DNA of 59,118 bases from Pseudomonadota bacterium. Its GTDB lineage: Bacteria; Desulfobacterota; Desulfobulbia; Desulfobulbales; Desulfocapsaceae. Location of the stretch: positions 1 to 59,118 of the forward strand of contig DAOVAI010000002.1 in NCBI GenBank assembly GCA_030671085.1. The letters are read 5' to 3'. Under the pieces are notes generated by a model. It was not told where the DNA came from and searched no databases. It saw nothing but the letters and a program-made list of their open reading frames with translations. Positions 8,588-18,900 of the stretch are shown here, piece after piece (position 1 is the stretch's first letter; each line of letters opens with the position of its first letter). Both the position numbers and the translations under genes were made by a program.

Positions 8588-9646
8588 ATGCGCCCCATGA
8601 CACAATGGAAAAAAATATTGCAGAAATCCGTGACCAGTCCCGAAGAGATCGCTCATCGGTTCGAGATTGATTGTAACGTATTGGATACGGTTTTAGCAAC
8701 CTTTCCCATGCGGATTAATTCGTATTATTTGGGCCTTATCAAAACGGTTGGGGATCCAATCTGGAAACAGGCTGTTCCCGACCCAAAAGAAATTCGTGAT
8801 TCCGTATGCATGCCAGATCCTTTGGCAGAAGAAGACCTCAGTCCCATCCCCAATCTGGTGCACAAATATCCAGATCGAGTTCTCTTTCTTGTTACCAATG
8901 AATGCGCCATGTACTGTCGCTTCTGCACTAGAAAAAGAAAAGTCGGCACAGCCAGAATGCAGATCACTCAAGACACCATTCAGGCCGGTATTGACTATAT
9001 TCGAGACAACAAGCAGATCCGGGAGGTCTTGATCTCAGGTGGTGACCCCTTACTGCTTACCGACGAAAAACTGGATTCCATCCTCACCCGTCTTCGTTCC
9101 ATTCCTACGCTGGAGGTGATCCGGATCGGCACCCGGGTTCCCTGCACCCTGCCCATGCGAGTGACCAAAGAGCTTACGGCCGTACTCAAAAAACACCACC
9201 CTCTCTATATCAACACCCATTTCAACCATCCCGACGAGCTCACCCAGGAGGCGGCCAGGGCCTGCAATCTTCTTGCCGACGCCGGAATTCCACTGGGCTG
9301 TCAGACCGTCCTCCTCAAAGGAGTAAACGATGATTCCGAAACCCTTCGCAGCCTTTTTCTGGGACTCCTGCGCCTCAGGGTAAAGCCCTATTACCTCTTT
9401 CAGGCAGACCTGACCAAGGGCACCAATCATTTTCGGACCCATACGGAATCAGGCATAGCAATCATGGGTCAACTCATCGGCAATATTTCAGGCATGGCCA
9501 TTCCCACCTACGCCCTGGATGCCCCGGATGGCGGAGGGAAGATTCCCCTTACACCAGACTATATCGTGGACAAAGGAGACGATTTAAGGTTTCACAATTA
9601 TCTTGGAAAACTTTGTACCTATCCTGAAAATGGCGATCCTCTCTAA
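8588..9646 (+). CDS. KamA-family radical SAM protein (lysine 2,3-aminomutase-like)
   Basis: About 352 residues. The radical SAM cluster motif is CAMYCRFC (three Cys spaced CxxxCxxC, near residue 106-113 from this start), followed by GGDPLL, RIGTRVP, NTHFNHP and PTYALDAPDGGGKIPL, all typical of lysine 2,3-aminomutase and of EpmB. The chain ends soon after LGKLCTYPE, without the C-terminal zinc-binding cysteine cluster seen in clostridial KamA. It is therefore closer in build to EpmB (EF-P lysine modification), but no epmA or efp is in the window and no ablB follows, so the substrate is unresolved. The start is uncertain: ATG at 8588 or 8597, neither with a clear Shine-Dalgarno. Confidence 0.85.
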   Translation: MRPMTQWKKILQKSVTSPEEIAHRFEIDCNVLDTVLATFPMRINSYYLGLIKTVGDPIWKQAVPDPKEIRDSVCMPDPLAEEDLSPIPNLVHKYPDRVLFLVTNECAMYCRFCTRKRKVGTARMQITQDTIQAGIDYIRDNKQIREVLISGGDPLLLTDEKLDSILTRLRSIPTLEVIRIGTRVPCTLPMRVTKELTAVLKKHHPLYINTHFNHPDELTQEAARACNLLADAGIPLGCQTVLLKGVNDDSETLRSLFLGLLRLRVKPYYLFQADLTKGTNHFRTHTESGIAIMGQLIGNISGMAIPTYALDAPDGGGKIPLTPDYIVDKGDDLRFHNYLGKLCTYPENGDPL

Positions 9647-9675
9647 TTTTTTTCTTTATTATCCCTTCCATTTTC

Positions 9676-9705
9676 TTGATATTCACTGCCCGGACAAAAT
9701 ATACT
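9676..9705 (+). promoter_or_regulatory. Sigma-70-type promoter for the HDOD-GGDEF gene
   Basis: TTGATA at 9676-9681 and TATACT at 9700-9705 with an 18-base spacer match the -35 and -10 consensus at five of six positions each. They lie 56 bases upstream of the ATG at 9761. Confidence 0.5.
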
Positions 9706-9760
9706 CTATTCATGATCCATCTTTCATTCGCCCATCAATTCAGGCCCAAAGAGTGATCTT

Positions 9761-11311
9761 ATGAACCAGGAACAAACCCTTGCCGCAATACTCGAATCCG
9801 ATGAACTGCCCACCCTGCCTGTGATTGCCTCCGACATCATCACCTTGACGGCTGGTGAAGACACCTGTCTTTCAGACATTGACAATCTGGTATCAAAGAA
9901 TACGGACCTCTCTGTAAAAATTCTCAAGGTCTCCAACTCGGCTTTTTACAGTTTTCCCCAGCAGATCCGTTCCATAAAGCAGGCACTTTCCATCCTTGGT
10001 ATCAAAGCGGTCAGGAGCCTGGTCCTCTCTTTCTCCTTTCTCACCATGAAGGCCGGAAAAAAAAAGGGCCATTTTAATTTTGAAAATTTCTGGAATAAAT
10101 CCCTGGCAGGAGCAGTGGCCTCAAAACTCATCCTCGAACGGGTGAAAGGGGCAAACAGTGAAGAAATATTTATCTGTGGACTGTTGCAGAATCTCGGCGA
10201 GCTGATCCTTGCCAGAACCTTTGCCGAAGAATACGAAGAGGTGTTAAAAAAGCTTAAGAAGGGACAGTATGATGCCCTTAATGTCGAAGAAGACGCATTC
10301 GGCACCTTCCACCCTACTATCGGCTATGAGGTCGCTAAAAGCTGGGGATTTCCTGAAGTTCTCCTCCTCCCTATCCTCTATCACCACGATCCTTCTCTCT
10401 ATAAGGGAAGAGACACAGAGATAGAGACCAACACAAAGGCCCTCTATCTTTCAGATCTGCTCATCAGTATCCTCTACTCCGACAAACCTGAAGAATTTTA
10501 CAAACGTTTTACCGGGGAGGCCAAAACCCTCCTGGGGTTAAAGAATAAAGACGTAGAACATATCCTCAACGAAATCCATATCCAGATAGACCAGGCAGGT
10601 GAATACTTTGGGATGCGCATAAAAAACACCAACTCCATCCAGGAAATCCTTCAGGAGAGCAACATCCGTCTCAGTCTGACAAGCCTCGACTTTGAGCAAA
10701 TGAACAAAGAACTTATCCGAACAAAAGTCGAGCAGGCGAGTCTCAGCAAAGAGCTTGATGCAAAAAATAAGAGGCTTGCCAGCCTGCCAAACATGGATGA
10801 GCTCACCGGGATTTACAATCATCACTATTTCCAAAACGCTCTCGAGAACGAAACAAGCCGTGCCATCCGTAACGAAAGACAACTCTCTCTCCTCTTGATA
10901 GACATCGATCATTTCAAGAAGTTCAACGACACATACGGCCATCAGGCTGGAGATTTCATCCTTATAGAATTCAGCCGGATACTCAAAGAAAATATTCGCA
11001 GATATGACACCCTTGCCAGGTATGGTGGAGGGAAATTCACTGTCATTCTGCCTGACACCAACGCTGAGGAAGCATTAGCCATTGCAGAGAAACTCAGGGA
11101 GACAGTGGACGAGGCAAGGTTTGAAGAGAACAGAGAAGAGTACCATATCACTGCCAGTTTTGGTGTCGCCTCTGTACGGCCAGGGGCCATTGACAAGTTC
11201 GAAAAGTCCATTTTTATAAGCCAAGCCGATGCTGCCCTTTATGAAGCCAAAAAGGCTGGAAGGAATAGGGTGGTCATCCATGCTGCGAAGAAAAAATGGT
11301 CTGATTTCTGA
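9761..11311 (+). CDS. HDOD domain / degenerate GGDEF domain protein
   Basis: 516 residues. The N-terminal half (about 10-280) is an HDOD domain (LPTLPVIASDIITL, VSNSAFYSFPQQIRSIKQA, LGIKAVRSLVLS), a fold used by bacterial signalling proteins. A short coiled segment (about 310-345) leads to a GGDEF domain beginning at MDELTGIYNHHYF. The signature position reads GGGKF (residues 422-426) in place of GG(D/E)EF, so the metal-binding acidic residue is missing and cyclase activity is unlikely. The c-di-GMP inhibitory-site motif RxxD (RRYD, 413-416), five residues before it, is intact, which suggests a c-di-GMP sensor role. No membrane segment or signal peptide is visible, so it should be cytoplasmic. 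It appears to be transcribed alone. Confidence 0.92.
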   Translation: MNQEQTLAAILESDELPTLPVIASDIITLTAGEDTCLSDIDNLVSKNTDLSVKILKVSNSAFYSFPQQIRSIKQALSILGIKAVRSLVLSFSFLTMKAGKKKGHFNFENFWNKSLAGAVASKLILERVKGANSEEIFICGLLQNLGELILARTFAEEYEEVLKKLKKGQYDALNVEEDAFGTFHPTIGYEVAKSWGFPEVLLLPILYHHDPSLYKGRDTEIETNTKALYLSDLLISILYSDKPEEFYKRFTGEAKTLLGLKNKDVEHILNEIHIQIDQAGEYFGMRIKNTNSIQEILQESNIRLSLTSLDFEQMNKELIRTKVEQASLSKELDAKNKRLASLPNMDELTGIYNHHYFQNALENETSRAIRNERQLSLLLIDIDHFKKFNDTYGHQAGDFILIEFSRILKENIRRYDTLARYGGGKFTVILPDTNAEEALAIAEKLRETVDEARFEENREEYHITASFGVASVRPGAIDKFEKSIFISQADAALYEAKKAGRNRVVIHAAKKKWSDF

Positions 11312-11409
11312 CACCACTGTTAATACATTTGTATTTTCCGGCTGAGATATTGGTCAAATTCTGTTATAATTTAATATTAAAAGAATATGAATGATCACTT
11401 CTCACATCC

Positions 11410-11429
11410 GGTCACACTGTATTGTGACC
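11410..11429. promoter_or_regulatory. Perfect 7-bp inverted repeat upstream of the 11483 gene
   Basis: GGTCACA-N6-TGTGACC, a perfect dyad 54 bases before the ATG. It could be an operator or a small mRNA hairpin. The half-sites are in the opposite order to the CRP/FNR consensus (TGTGA-N6-TCACA), so a CRP site is not claimed. A TATAAT hexamer at 11365-11370 lies upstream, without a good -35. Confidence 0.4.
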
Positions 11430-11482
11430 TTATTCTACGGACTTGATCGTTTCTGCGTAACTGCGTAACAAACAAAGAGTCT

Positions 11483-12163
11483 ATGACAGAGATCACCTTC
11501 AACTACTGCTTTGATTTTCCTGACAACAGAAAGAAACGATTTCTGATTCAGTTAGATCCTGTGACGTTTGAGTACAAATCCTCCAGCAATACCCCACCGG
11601 ACTGGGCCCTTCTCGATGTCGCCCGCTGCCAGTGCTGCCAACTTGAACTCTCCAAGCATGACTACTGCCCCATAGCAGCCAACATTGCTGAGCTGGTCAT
11701 AGCCTTTAAAGACATACCCTCCCAGAAATCCTGCCTTGTCTCCTGCATCTCAGCGGCCAGGACCTGCAGTAAGGATAGCACGGTCCAGGATGGACTGGCC
11801 TCAATCATGGGAATCCTCATGGCCACCTCCGGTTGTCCCAGCATGTCCATCCTCAAACCCATGGCCTGCTTTCACCTGCCCTTTGCAACCGTTGAAGAGT
11901 CCCTGTTCCGTTCAGTGTCCGCCTATCTCCTTCGCCAATATTTCTCCCACAAAAAAGGCGAAAACAGCGATTTTATCATGCATCGCATCAAGGACTATTA
12001 TGCTGAGGTTCAGCAGGTGAATGAAGGGATCCTGAAACGGATTAGTATGACCTCGGAAATGGATGCAGACAAAAACGCCATCATCACTCTCAACTCTCTG
12101 GCCCAGATCCTGGTGAAGGAGGTTGACGAAGACCTGGACTCCTTTAAGCAGTTGTTTCTCTAA
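11483..12163 (+). CDS. Conserved hypothetical protein with N-terminal cysteine motif
   Basis: 226 residues, function unknown. The N-terminal 75 residues open with a beta-rich stretch (FNYCFDFPDNRKKRF) and then CQCCQLELSKHDYCPIA, a spaced Cys set that could bind a metal or cluster. The pattern CxxC...CPxAxNIAELV resembles a family I recall as DUF6901; that assignment is from memory and should be verified. The remainder is mostly alpha-helical, with further Cys residues (SCISAARTCS, SGCPSMS). No signal peptide or membrane helix. It stands alone between the HDOD protein and the convergent priA gene. Confidence 0.75.
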   Translation: MTEITFNYCFDFPDNRKKRFLIQLDPVTFEYKSSSNTPPDWALLDVARCQCCQLELSKHDYCPIAANIAELVIAFKDIPSQKSCLVSCISAARTCSKDSTVQDGLASIMGILMATSGCPSMSILKPMACFHLPFATVEESLFRSVSAYLLRQYFSHKKGENSDFIMHRIKDYYAEVQQVNEGILKRISMTSEMDADKNAIITLNSLAQILVKEVDEDLDSFKQLFL

Positions 12164-12229
12164 AAACCGATAACCCAATGCCCAACGTTTCTCAAAAGAA
12201 ACAACACATCACGTGCACTTCTCTGGAAG

Positions 12230-14728
12230 TCACATCATACTCTCCGGATCCACATCCACAGCAATCCTGACATCTCCCCTGGCAAGGATTGACTGATTCT
12301 CCAGAATATTGTTACAGGCAGCATGGAGCGCTGATGGGTGTCCCCCTTTCAGTAAAACCTGCCAGCGAAAGCGGTCACGGATCCGATCGATGGGTGCCGG
12401 TGCCGGGCCCAGTACTTCTATTTTCTTTTTCTGAGATGAGCGGCAAAGCTCTGCTGCAAGTCCTGCTGCTCTCTGCACCTCGGCCTCACTGGTGCCGGAA
12501 ATCTTCACATTCACCAGACGCAGATAGGGTGGAAAGAGTGGATTGTTTCGTATCCCCATCTCCTTTTCATAGAGCTGCTCATAGTCATGGGCCTGGGCCA
12601 GCTGGATTGCATAATGTTCCGGACGCAGGGTCTGGATGATCACCCTGCCTGGGTGATCCCCTCGCCCTGCCCTGCCCGTTACCTGGGACAGGAGTTGATA
12701 GGTGCGTTCAGCAGCGCGAAAGTCAGGCATACTCAATCCGCCATCGGCCCAGACGACACCGACCAGGGTGACGTGGGGGAAATCGAGCCCCTTGGCTATC
12801 ATCTGGGTGCCGATGAGAATATCGATCTCACGCTGATGCATTTTCCTGAGCAGGGAAAGAAATTTTCGTCTATCCGTTGCCGTATCTGAATCAATGCGGG
12901 CCACACGGGCCTCTGGAAAGAGACCTGCTATTTCCTGTTCGATCCGCTCCGTGCCAAATCCCACTGGAATGAGCTGGTCAGATCGACAGGATCCACAGAC
13001 AGTATTCTGTTTAAGCACATAGCCACAGTAATGGCAGACCAGTTTTGCCGCTCTTTTATGATAGGTCAAGGAGACATGGCAATGAACACAACGCACCGGT
13101 TCGCCACAGTCACGACAGAGGTAGATGGAAGAAAAGCCGCGACGGTTCAGAAGAAGAATGGATTGTTGGCCTTCTTCAAGATTCAGGGCCAATTCCCGTT
13201 GCAGTTTCCGGCCAATGGCCTGCCCTCTTTCCTTTTCTTCTTTTTTTCTGAGATCAACAATGGAGACCTGAGGCAGAGGACGATCACCCACCCTCTTTTT
13301 CATGCTGAGCAGGGTGAATTTTCCTTTCATTGCCTTGGCGTAGCTGGTAATGGTTGGAGTACCTGACCCAAGAAGGACCACAGCCTTATTATAGCTGGCG
13401 CGAAGGATGGCCAAGTCTCGACCGTGGTATCGCAGACCATCCTCCTGTTTGAAACCCGAGTCATGCTCCTCATCCACTACAATCAGCCCAGGATCAGCCA
13501 GGGGCGCAAATACTGCAGACCGAGCCCCGATCACAACTCTGCCCTCACCTGTAGCTGCCAGACTCCACTGGTCAAACCGTTGGCCTGGGGTCAGTCCGGA
13601 ATGGAGGAGGACCACCTTCTCACCAAACCTGGAGACGAAATGGGCTTCAAGCTGGGTGGCAAGGGCAATTTCAGGAACCAGAATCAGAACATCGCGTCCC
13701 AATTCCAGGGTAAGTTCTGCAGCGCGCAGATAGACCTCTGTCTTGCCGCAGCCAGTGACCCCATGGAGAAGAAAAGGAGCGAAGGAGTGTTCTTTTATGG
13801 CGGGTAGAATCTGGTCAAGGACCTGTTCCTGCTCGGAGCTGAGCATTTCCGGCTTTTCAAAAAACGGCAGGGCTTCCCCAAAGGGATTCCGATAAATACG
13901 GCGCTTCACTGAACGAACCAAACCCCGCTGCTCAAGCTCAAGCAAAGCCTTGGATGCCCCACTGTAGACACGTCGCAGGTCTTTTGCAGCCACAGCCTCC
14001 TGCCCCTGCTCACGGGAAAGGGCAGAGAGATGAAAAAGAGTACGCACCAGAGGAATGGTCAGCACCTCTCTCCCCTCTTGTTTGGCCACAGCAGCCAGTG
14101 CCTTTCGCCCCTCCTTTCCCTCTATGGATTCAGGAAGTTCCATTGCTGTCTCTAAGACAAAACAGCGTTCATGCTTCTCACCAATTTTTGCTTCATCAAG
14201 AGTGTCTTTATAACAGATCAAGCCCTGTTTAAGAAAATTTGCAAGAAGTTTTCGCCACTGTTTGTCTGCCTCAAGCTTTTTGGAGAGTGGAGAACCGAGC
14301 TCCCCTTTTTCCAGAAGGAGTGCAAACCAATCCGGTTCGGCCTGGTTAGAGAGTGGCCAGCAAACGAGTTCCTTTCTCCCGGACGGGGTTAATTGGATAA
14401 TTTTCCGATTGCGTGAGGTCAAACCACCCGGAAGTGCGGTCCGGATGACCTCACCTATGGGATAATGATAATAGTCTGCAATCCAGCGAAAAAAAGAGAC
14501 AAGATTTTCAGGAAACAGGGCCTTCCTGTCCAGGAATCGAATAACGGGGAGGATCTTATAACTGACATCTTCTTCAGGAAGCAGGCCCAGCACATATCCT
14601 GTAACCCTCTGTCTCCCCATGGGGACAAGAACCCTTCTCCCAACAGGGTCACCACTTTTTTCAGGATCAAAGGAGTAGGACAGAGTCTGAACCAGGGGGG
14701 CGGCAACAGCCACCTCGATTCGGATCAT
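12230..14728 (-). CDS. priA: Primosomal protein N' (replication restart helicase PriA)
   Basis: 832 residues, slightly longer than E. coli PriA (732). It recognises stalled or repaired forks and loads the replicative helicase. Features in order: N-terminal DNA-binding domain (VAVAAPLVQTLSYSF), helicase Walker A GVTGCGKTE near residue 320, DEEH box (VVDEEHDSGFKQ), a zinc-binding module with eight cysteines (CRDCGEPVRCVHCH through VCGSC), then VGTERIEQEI-like and QVTGRAGRGDHPGRVIIQT motifs. The ATG at 14728 overlaps the galU stop in an ATGA arrangement, so the pair is translationally coupled. Confidence 0.97.
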   Translation of the reverse strand: MIRIEVAVAAPLVQTLSYSFDPEKSGDPVGRRVLVPMGRQRVTGYVLGLLPEEDVSYKILPVIRFLDRKALFPENLVSFFRWIADYYHYPIGEVIRTALPGGLTSRNRKIIQLTPSGRKELVCWPLSNQAEPDWFALLLEKGELGSPLSKKLEADKQWRKLLANFLKQGLICYKDTLDEAKIGEKHERCFVLETAMELPESIEGKEGRKALAAVAKQEGREVLTIPLVRTLFHLSALSREQGQEAVAAKDLRRVYSGASKALLELEQRGLVRSVKRRIYRNPFGEALPFFEKPEMLSSEQEQVLDQILPAIKEHSFAPFLLHGVTGCGKTEVYLRAAELTLELGRDVLILVPEIALATQLEAHFVSRFGEKVVLLHSGLTPGQRFDQWSLAATGEGRVVIGARSAVFAPLADPGLIVVDEEHDSGFKQEDGLRYHGRDLAILRASYNKAVVLLGSGTPTITSYAKAMKGKFTLLSMKKRVGDRPLPQVSIVDLRKKEEKERGQAIGRKLQRELALNLEEGQQSILLLNRRGFSSIYLCRDCGEPVRCVHCHVSLTYHKRAAKLVCHYCGYVLKQNTVCGSCRSDQLIPVGFGTERIEQEIAGLFPEARVARIDSDTATDRRKFLSLLRKMHQREIDILIGTQMIAKGLDFPHVTLVGVVWADGGLSMPDFRAAERTYQLLSQVTGRAGRGDHPGRVIIQTLRPEHYAIQLAQAHDYEQLYEKEMGIRNNPLFPPYLRLVNVKISGTSEAEVQRAAGLAAELCRSSQKKKIEVLGPAPAPIDRIRDRFRWQVLLKGGHPSALHAACNNILENQSILARGDVRIAVDVDPESMM

Positions 14729-15597
14729 AGTCCGGCGGCCAGTTCCTTAATATGCTCCTTCAGATCCGATCCCAATTTTTCATGGCGCATACCGTAGGCC
14801 AGAATAGCCTTCAGGTAGCCAAGTTTATCCCCTGCATCATAACGGGTCCCCTCAAACTCGTAGGCGTACATGGAACGGAGATTCTTCAGGGCAAGGAGGG
14901 CATCGGTGAGCTGGATCTCGCCACCGTGCCCGGGGGTGGTTCGTCCCAGGAGATCAAAGATTTCAGGGGTGAGAATATAGCGGCCGATGATGGCCATATC
15001 CGAATCAGTGGTCCCAGGAGCAGGTTTTTCCACCATCCGCTTTACCATATGGGTGCGCTCTCGATCAATTTCTTCTCCCTCGACAATACCGTACTGATGG
15101 GTCTGCTCTTTCGAGACTCGCTGCACGGCCACAATAGGCTCCTGCAGTTCATCAAACAGATCGAGCATCTGTTTGGCACAGGGAGTCTCAGCAAGGACCA
15201 GGTCGTCACCAAGCAGGACCATGAACGGTTCATTGCCAACCACATGGCGGGCCGTCCAGATGGCATGCCCGAGCCCTAATGGTTTTTTCTGACGCACCGA
15301 AACAATATCAATGAGGTTGGAAATTGAATCCAGTTCTTCACAGAGATTTCTTTTGTTTTTTTCCTTGAGTACGCAGTCAAGGTGAAAATCATAATCAAAA
15401 TGATTCTCTATGGCAGACTTGCCTTCACTGGTAACAAAAATAATCTGGTCGATCCCGGAGGAGACTACTTCTTCGACAATATACTGGATGGTGGGCCGAT
15501 CCACGATGGTCAGCATCTCTTTAGGGATAGCCTTGGTCGCTGGCAAGAACCTGGTACCAAGCCCTGCCACGGGAATGACCGCTTTACGAACCTTCAT
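14725..15597 (-). CDS. galU: UTP-glucose-1-phosphate uridylyltransferase
   Basis: 290 residues; makes UDP-glucose from UTP and glucose-1-phosphate, the precursor for UDP-glucuronate (ugd at 55594) and envelope glycans. Signatures: AVIPVAGLGTRFLPATKA (nucleotide-binding loop), PKEMLTIVDRPTIQYIVEE, LGLGHAIW, VEKPAP and GRYILTPEIFD. The ATG at 15597 has GAGGAA seven bases upstream, so the frame's earlier start 14 codons upstream is not used. The 3' end overlaps priA by four bases. Confidence 0.97.
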   Translation of the reverse strand: MKVRKAVIPVAGLGTRFLPATKAIPKEMLTIVDRPTIQYIVEEVVSSGIDQIIFVTSEGKSAIENHFDYDFHLDCVLKEKNKRNLCEELDSISNLIDIVSVRQKKPLGLGHAIWTARHVVGNEPFMVLLGDDLVLAETPCAKQMLDLFDELQEPIVAVQRVSKEQTHQYGIVEGEEIDRERTHMVKRMVEKPAPGTTDSDMAIIGRYILTPEIFDLLGRTTPGHGGEIQLTDALLALKNLRSMYAYEFEGTRYDAGDKLGYLKAILAYGMRHEKLGSDLKEHIKELAAGL

Positions 15598-15690
15598 AAA
15601 TTGTTTCCTCTTTTTCAATGACAGATAGTAACTATTCAAGTATTCAGGATATGGAATTCAGGGATCAGCATACTATCACCCGGCTTCTTT

Positions 15691-15754
15691 GCAACGAAGC
15701 AGATGAAGTTTTTTACTTAGCCATCGATAATTTTTAGTTTTTACGAGATTGTCA
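15691..15754 (+). repeat. Partial copy (R1) of the ATGAAGTTTTTTACTTAGCC hairpin repeat
   Basis: A right-arm-only copy of the element also found at 26109-26333 and 30455-30612. The shared core runs ATGAAGTTTTTTACTTAGCC and then TTTTTACGAGATTGTCA with few differences. It is preceded by GCAACGAAGC, the complement of a left-arm motif in the other copies. It lies in the 300-base spacer between galU and hrpA, which otherwise shows no gene. Confidence 0.7.
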
Positions 15755-15904
15755 TTCTTTCATCATGCACTAAAAGCGCCTGAATGGAGTCTGACTGGTG
15801 GCTGCTGACTCCTGAATATCTGAGCAGTTACAAGAGATATCTTCCTGTATTTAAAAAAACAGGGTCAAACATACCATACTTATCGTTCAACATCACCCTC
15901 TTCC

Positions 15905-18900
15905 ATGCAACTCAACTATCCTGCAGAACTTCCCATAGTCTCATATCGAGAATCCTTTCTTGAACTCCTGCGGGAGCATCAGGTGATTATTGTTTCAGGG
16001 GAGACCGGCTCCGGGAAGACCACTCAATTGCCGAAATTCTGTCTCGAATCCTTTCCAGACAAGCCTTTTCTCATTGGCTGCACCCAGCCACGACGGGTGG
16101 CAGCAACTTCAGTTGCTTCCCGCGTCTCTGAAGAGCTGAAGACGCACTCCGAGCTTGTCGGGTATAAAATCCGTTTTCACGACAAGACCAGCAAGGCCAC
16201 CAGGATAAAATTCATGACCGACGGTGTGCTTCTTGCTGAAACCAGGCAGGATCCACTCCTCAAACGCTATGGGGTGATTATTATAGACGAGGCCCATGAA
16301 CGCAGCCTGAACATCGATTTCCTCCTTGGCTATCTCAAAAAACTCCTGCCCAGGCGTCCAGACCTGAAACTGATTATCACCTCTGCCACCATTGATACGG
16401 AAATCTTTTCCCGTCATTTTAACAAGGCCCCAATTCTCAATGTGGAAGGCCGCAGCTATCCAGTGGACATACGCTATCAGCCACTCACAAAAAAGGAGGA
16501 AAAAGACGATCTTTCCTATGTGGAACATTGCGTGCAAACCATCATGGAGTTGCATCACAGGGAACCACCTCGCGATACTCTGGTCTTTCTTCCCACGGAA
16601 AAAGATATCAGGGAATGCTGCTCACTCCTGGAAAACAAACTTTCCTCAAGCCTCATTCTCCCCATGTTCGGCAGGCTGCAGGCTGCTGATCAACAGAAGA
16701 TCTTTAAAACGTCTCCATTGACCAAGATCGTGGTGGCCACCAACGTGGCAGAGACCTCTATTACCGTACCTGGTATCCGATACGTCATAGACACTGGTCT
16801 GGCCAGGATTTCCCATTACAACATCCGGGCCAGGACTACCAGCCTGCCCATCACCAGAATATCCCGAGCCAGTGCAGACCAGCGCAAAGGCCGATGTGGT
16901 CGGGTGGGCCCTGGAATCTGCATCAGGCTCTACGAGGAAGAAGATTACCTGGAACGGGACCAGTACACCCTGCCGGAGATCAAACGTTCCAATCTGGCTG
17001 AGGTCATCCTGCAGATGATTGCCATGAATCTGGGCTCCCCCCTCGACTTTCCTTTTATTGAACCGCCCCATCAGGGAGCCATCCGCGACGGCTACTCCCT
17101 GCTCGAAGAGTTGGGGGCACTTGAAAGTCGCAGCAAGCTGAGCAAGACAGGTCAGCTCATGGCCAGGCTCCCCATTGATCCTCCCATCTCCCGCATCCTC
17201 ATAGCCGCCAGGGAAAACAACTGTGTGAGAGAAATCAAAATCATTGCCCCTGCCCTGGCCATCCAGGACCCCCGAGTGCGTCCTGCTGACCATGAAACTG
17301 AAGCCGATAATGCACACAAAAAATTTGCTCACGAACAGTCAGACTTTCTTACCCTTCTGAACATCTGGAATCTCTTTCATTCTGTCAAAGAAAAAGGGCT
17401 TTCCTGGAACCGATTAAAAAAATTCTGTAAAAGCAACTACCTCTCTTTTCAGCGAATGCGTGAGTGGATAGACCTCCATGACCAACTGGCCACTCTTCTC
17501 AAAAGGGAAAAAGGCTTCAGCGAAAACCGGGAACCTGCCTCTTACCAGGCCATTCATAAAAGTCTGTGCACCGGTTTCTTACGTACCATTGGCCTGAAAA
17601 AAGAGAAAAAAATCTACCAGGGAGCAGGCAACAAAGAGCTGATGATCTTTCCCGGTTCCCACCAGTTTCACAGTTCGGGAAAATGGATCATTGCAGCCTC
17701 TTTCCTGGAGACCAATCGCCTCTACGCGCTCACAGTAGCCAACATTGACCCTGAATGGCTGATCGAGACTGCTGATCATCTCTGCCGCCGGTCTTGGTCC
17801 AACCCCCGCTGGCAGAAAAAAAGCGGCCAGGTGGTGGCTGATGAGAAAATCACTCTCTTTGGTCTGATCCTCAGCGCTGACAGGCGTGTCAACTTTGGTA
17901 GGACATCAGAGAAAAACAGGGAAGAAGCCAGGCAGATCTTTATTCAGCACGGGCTGCTGGAAAATGAGTTGAATGGCAACTATCCATTCTTAGGCAAAAA
18001 TCGTGATATCCTGAGAAGTTGGCAGCAGACAGAGGAGCGTCTCAGAAAACGAGACCTGCTGGTGGACGACAGCAGTCTCCACCAGTTTTACGACCAGCGG
18101 CTTCCTTCCGGGGTCTATGATCGTTTCACCCTGGACCGTTTTCTTCGCAAAAAAAAGGACCATTCCTTTCTGGAGATGCAGGAAGAAGACATCCTTTCCC
18201 GCAAACCCGAAGAGCAGGAACTGCAGGATTTCCCCAGGCAGCTCACTGTGGGCTCCCGCAGGTTCCGCCTCCAATATCATTTTTCCCCGGGTGACAAAGA
18301 TGACGGGGTTACGGTGCGTATCCCCTTAGATGCTGCCGACTCTGTTGCGGAAAGCAGCTTTGAATGGCTGGTCCCCGGGCTCATACGGGAAAAAGTCACC
18401 TTCTTACTCAAAGGTCTGCCCAAACGGCTGCGCAAGCACCTGATCCCGTTGAACAACACGGTTGACATCCTCCTGGATGACTGTACACACTACCAGGGAT
18501 CTCTTTACGATGCCCTGGAACTCGGCATCTTCAAGATGTTCCGTATCCAGGTTGGACGTGCAGACTGGCCCAGGCAGCTGCCACCCCATCTGTGCATGCG
18601 CTTTCTCCTCTATGACCAGCACGGCAGAACCATTGCTGCAGGGAGAGAACTGCACAAACTGGTCCACGATGCCGACAGACCTCCTGCCAAAAAAATCGCC
18701 CCGAACCAGGCAACCCTGCAACGTCTCTCCCTTTGGCAGGACAAACTGTTTACAACCTGGGACTTTGAAGGATTGGAGAGGCGAATCCCGCTCTTTCATT
18801 CAGGAAAGGAGATGGGGGGCTCACTCTACCCGGCCCTGCATGTGGCAAGAGATCGCGGTGGAGTCACTCTCTCCTTTGAGCAAGACAAAAAGAAGGCCAT

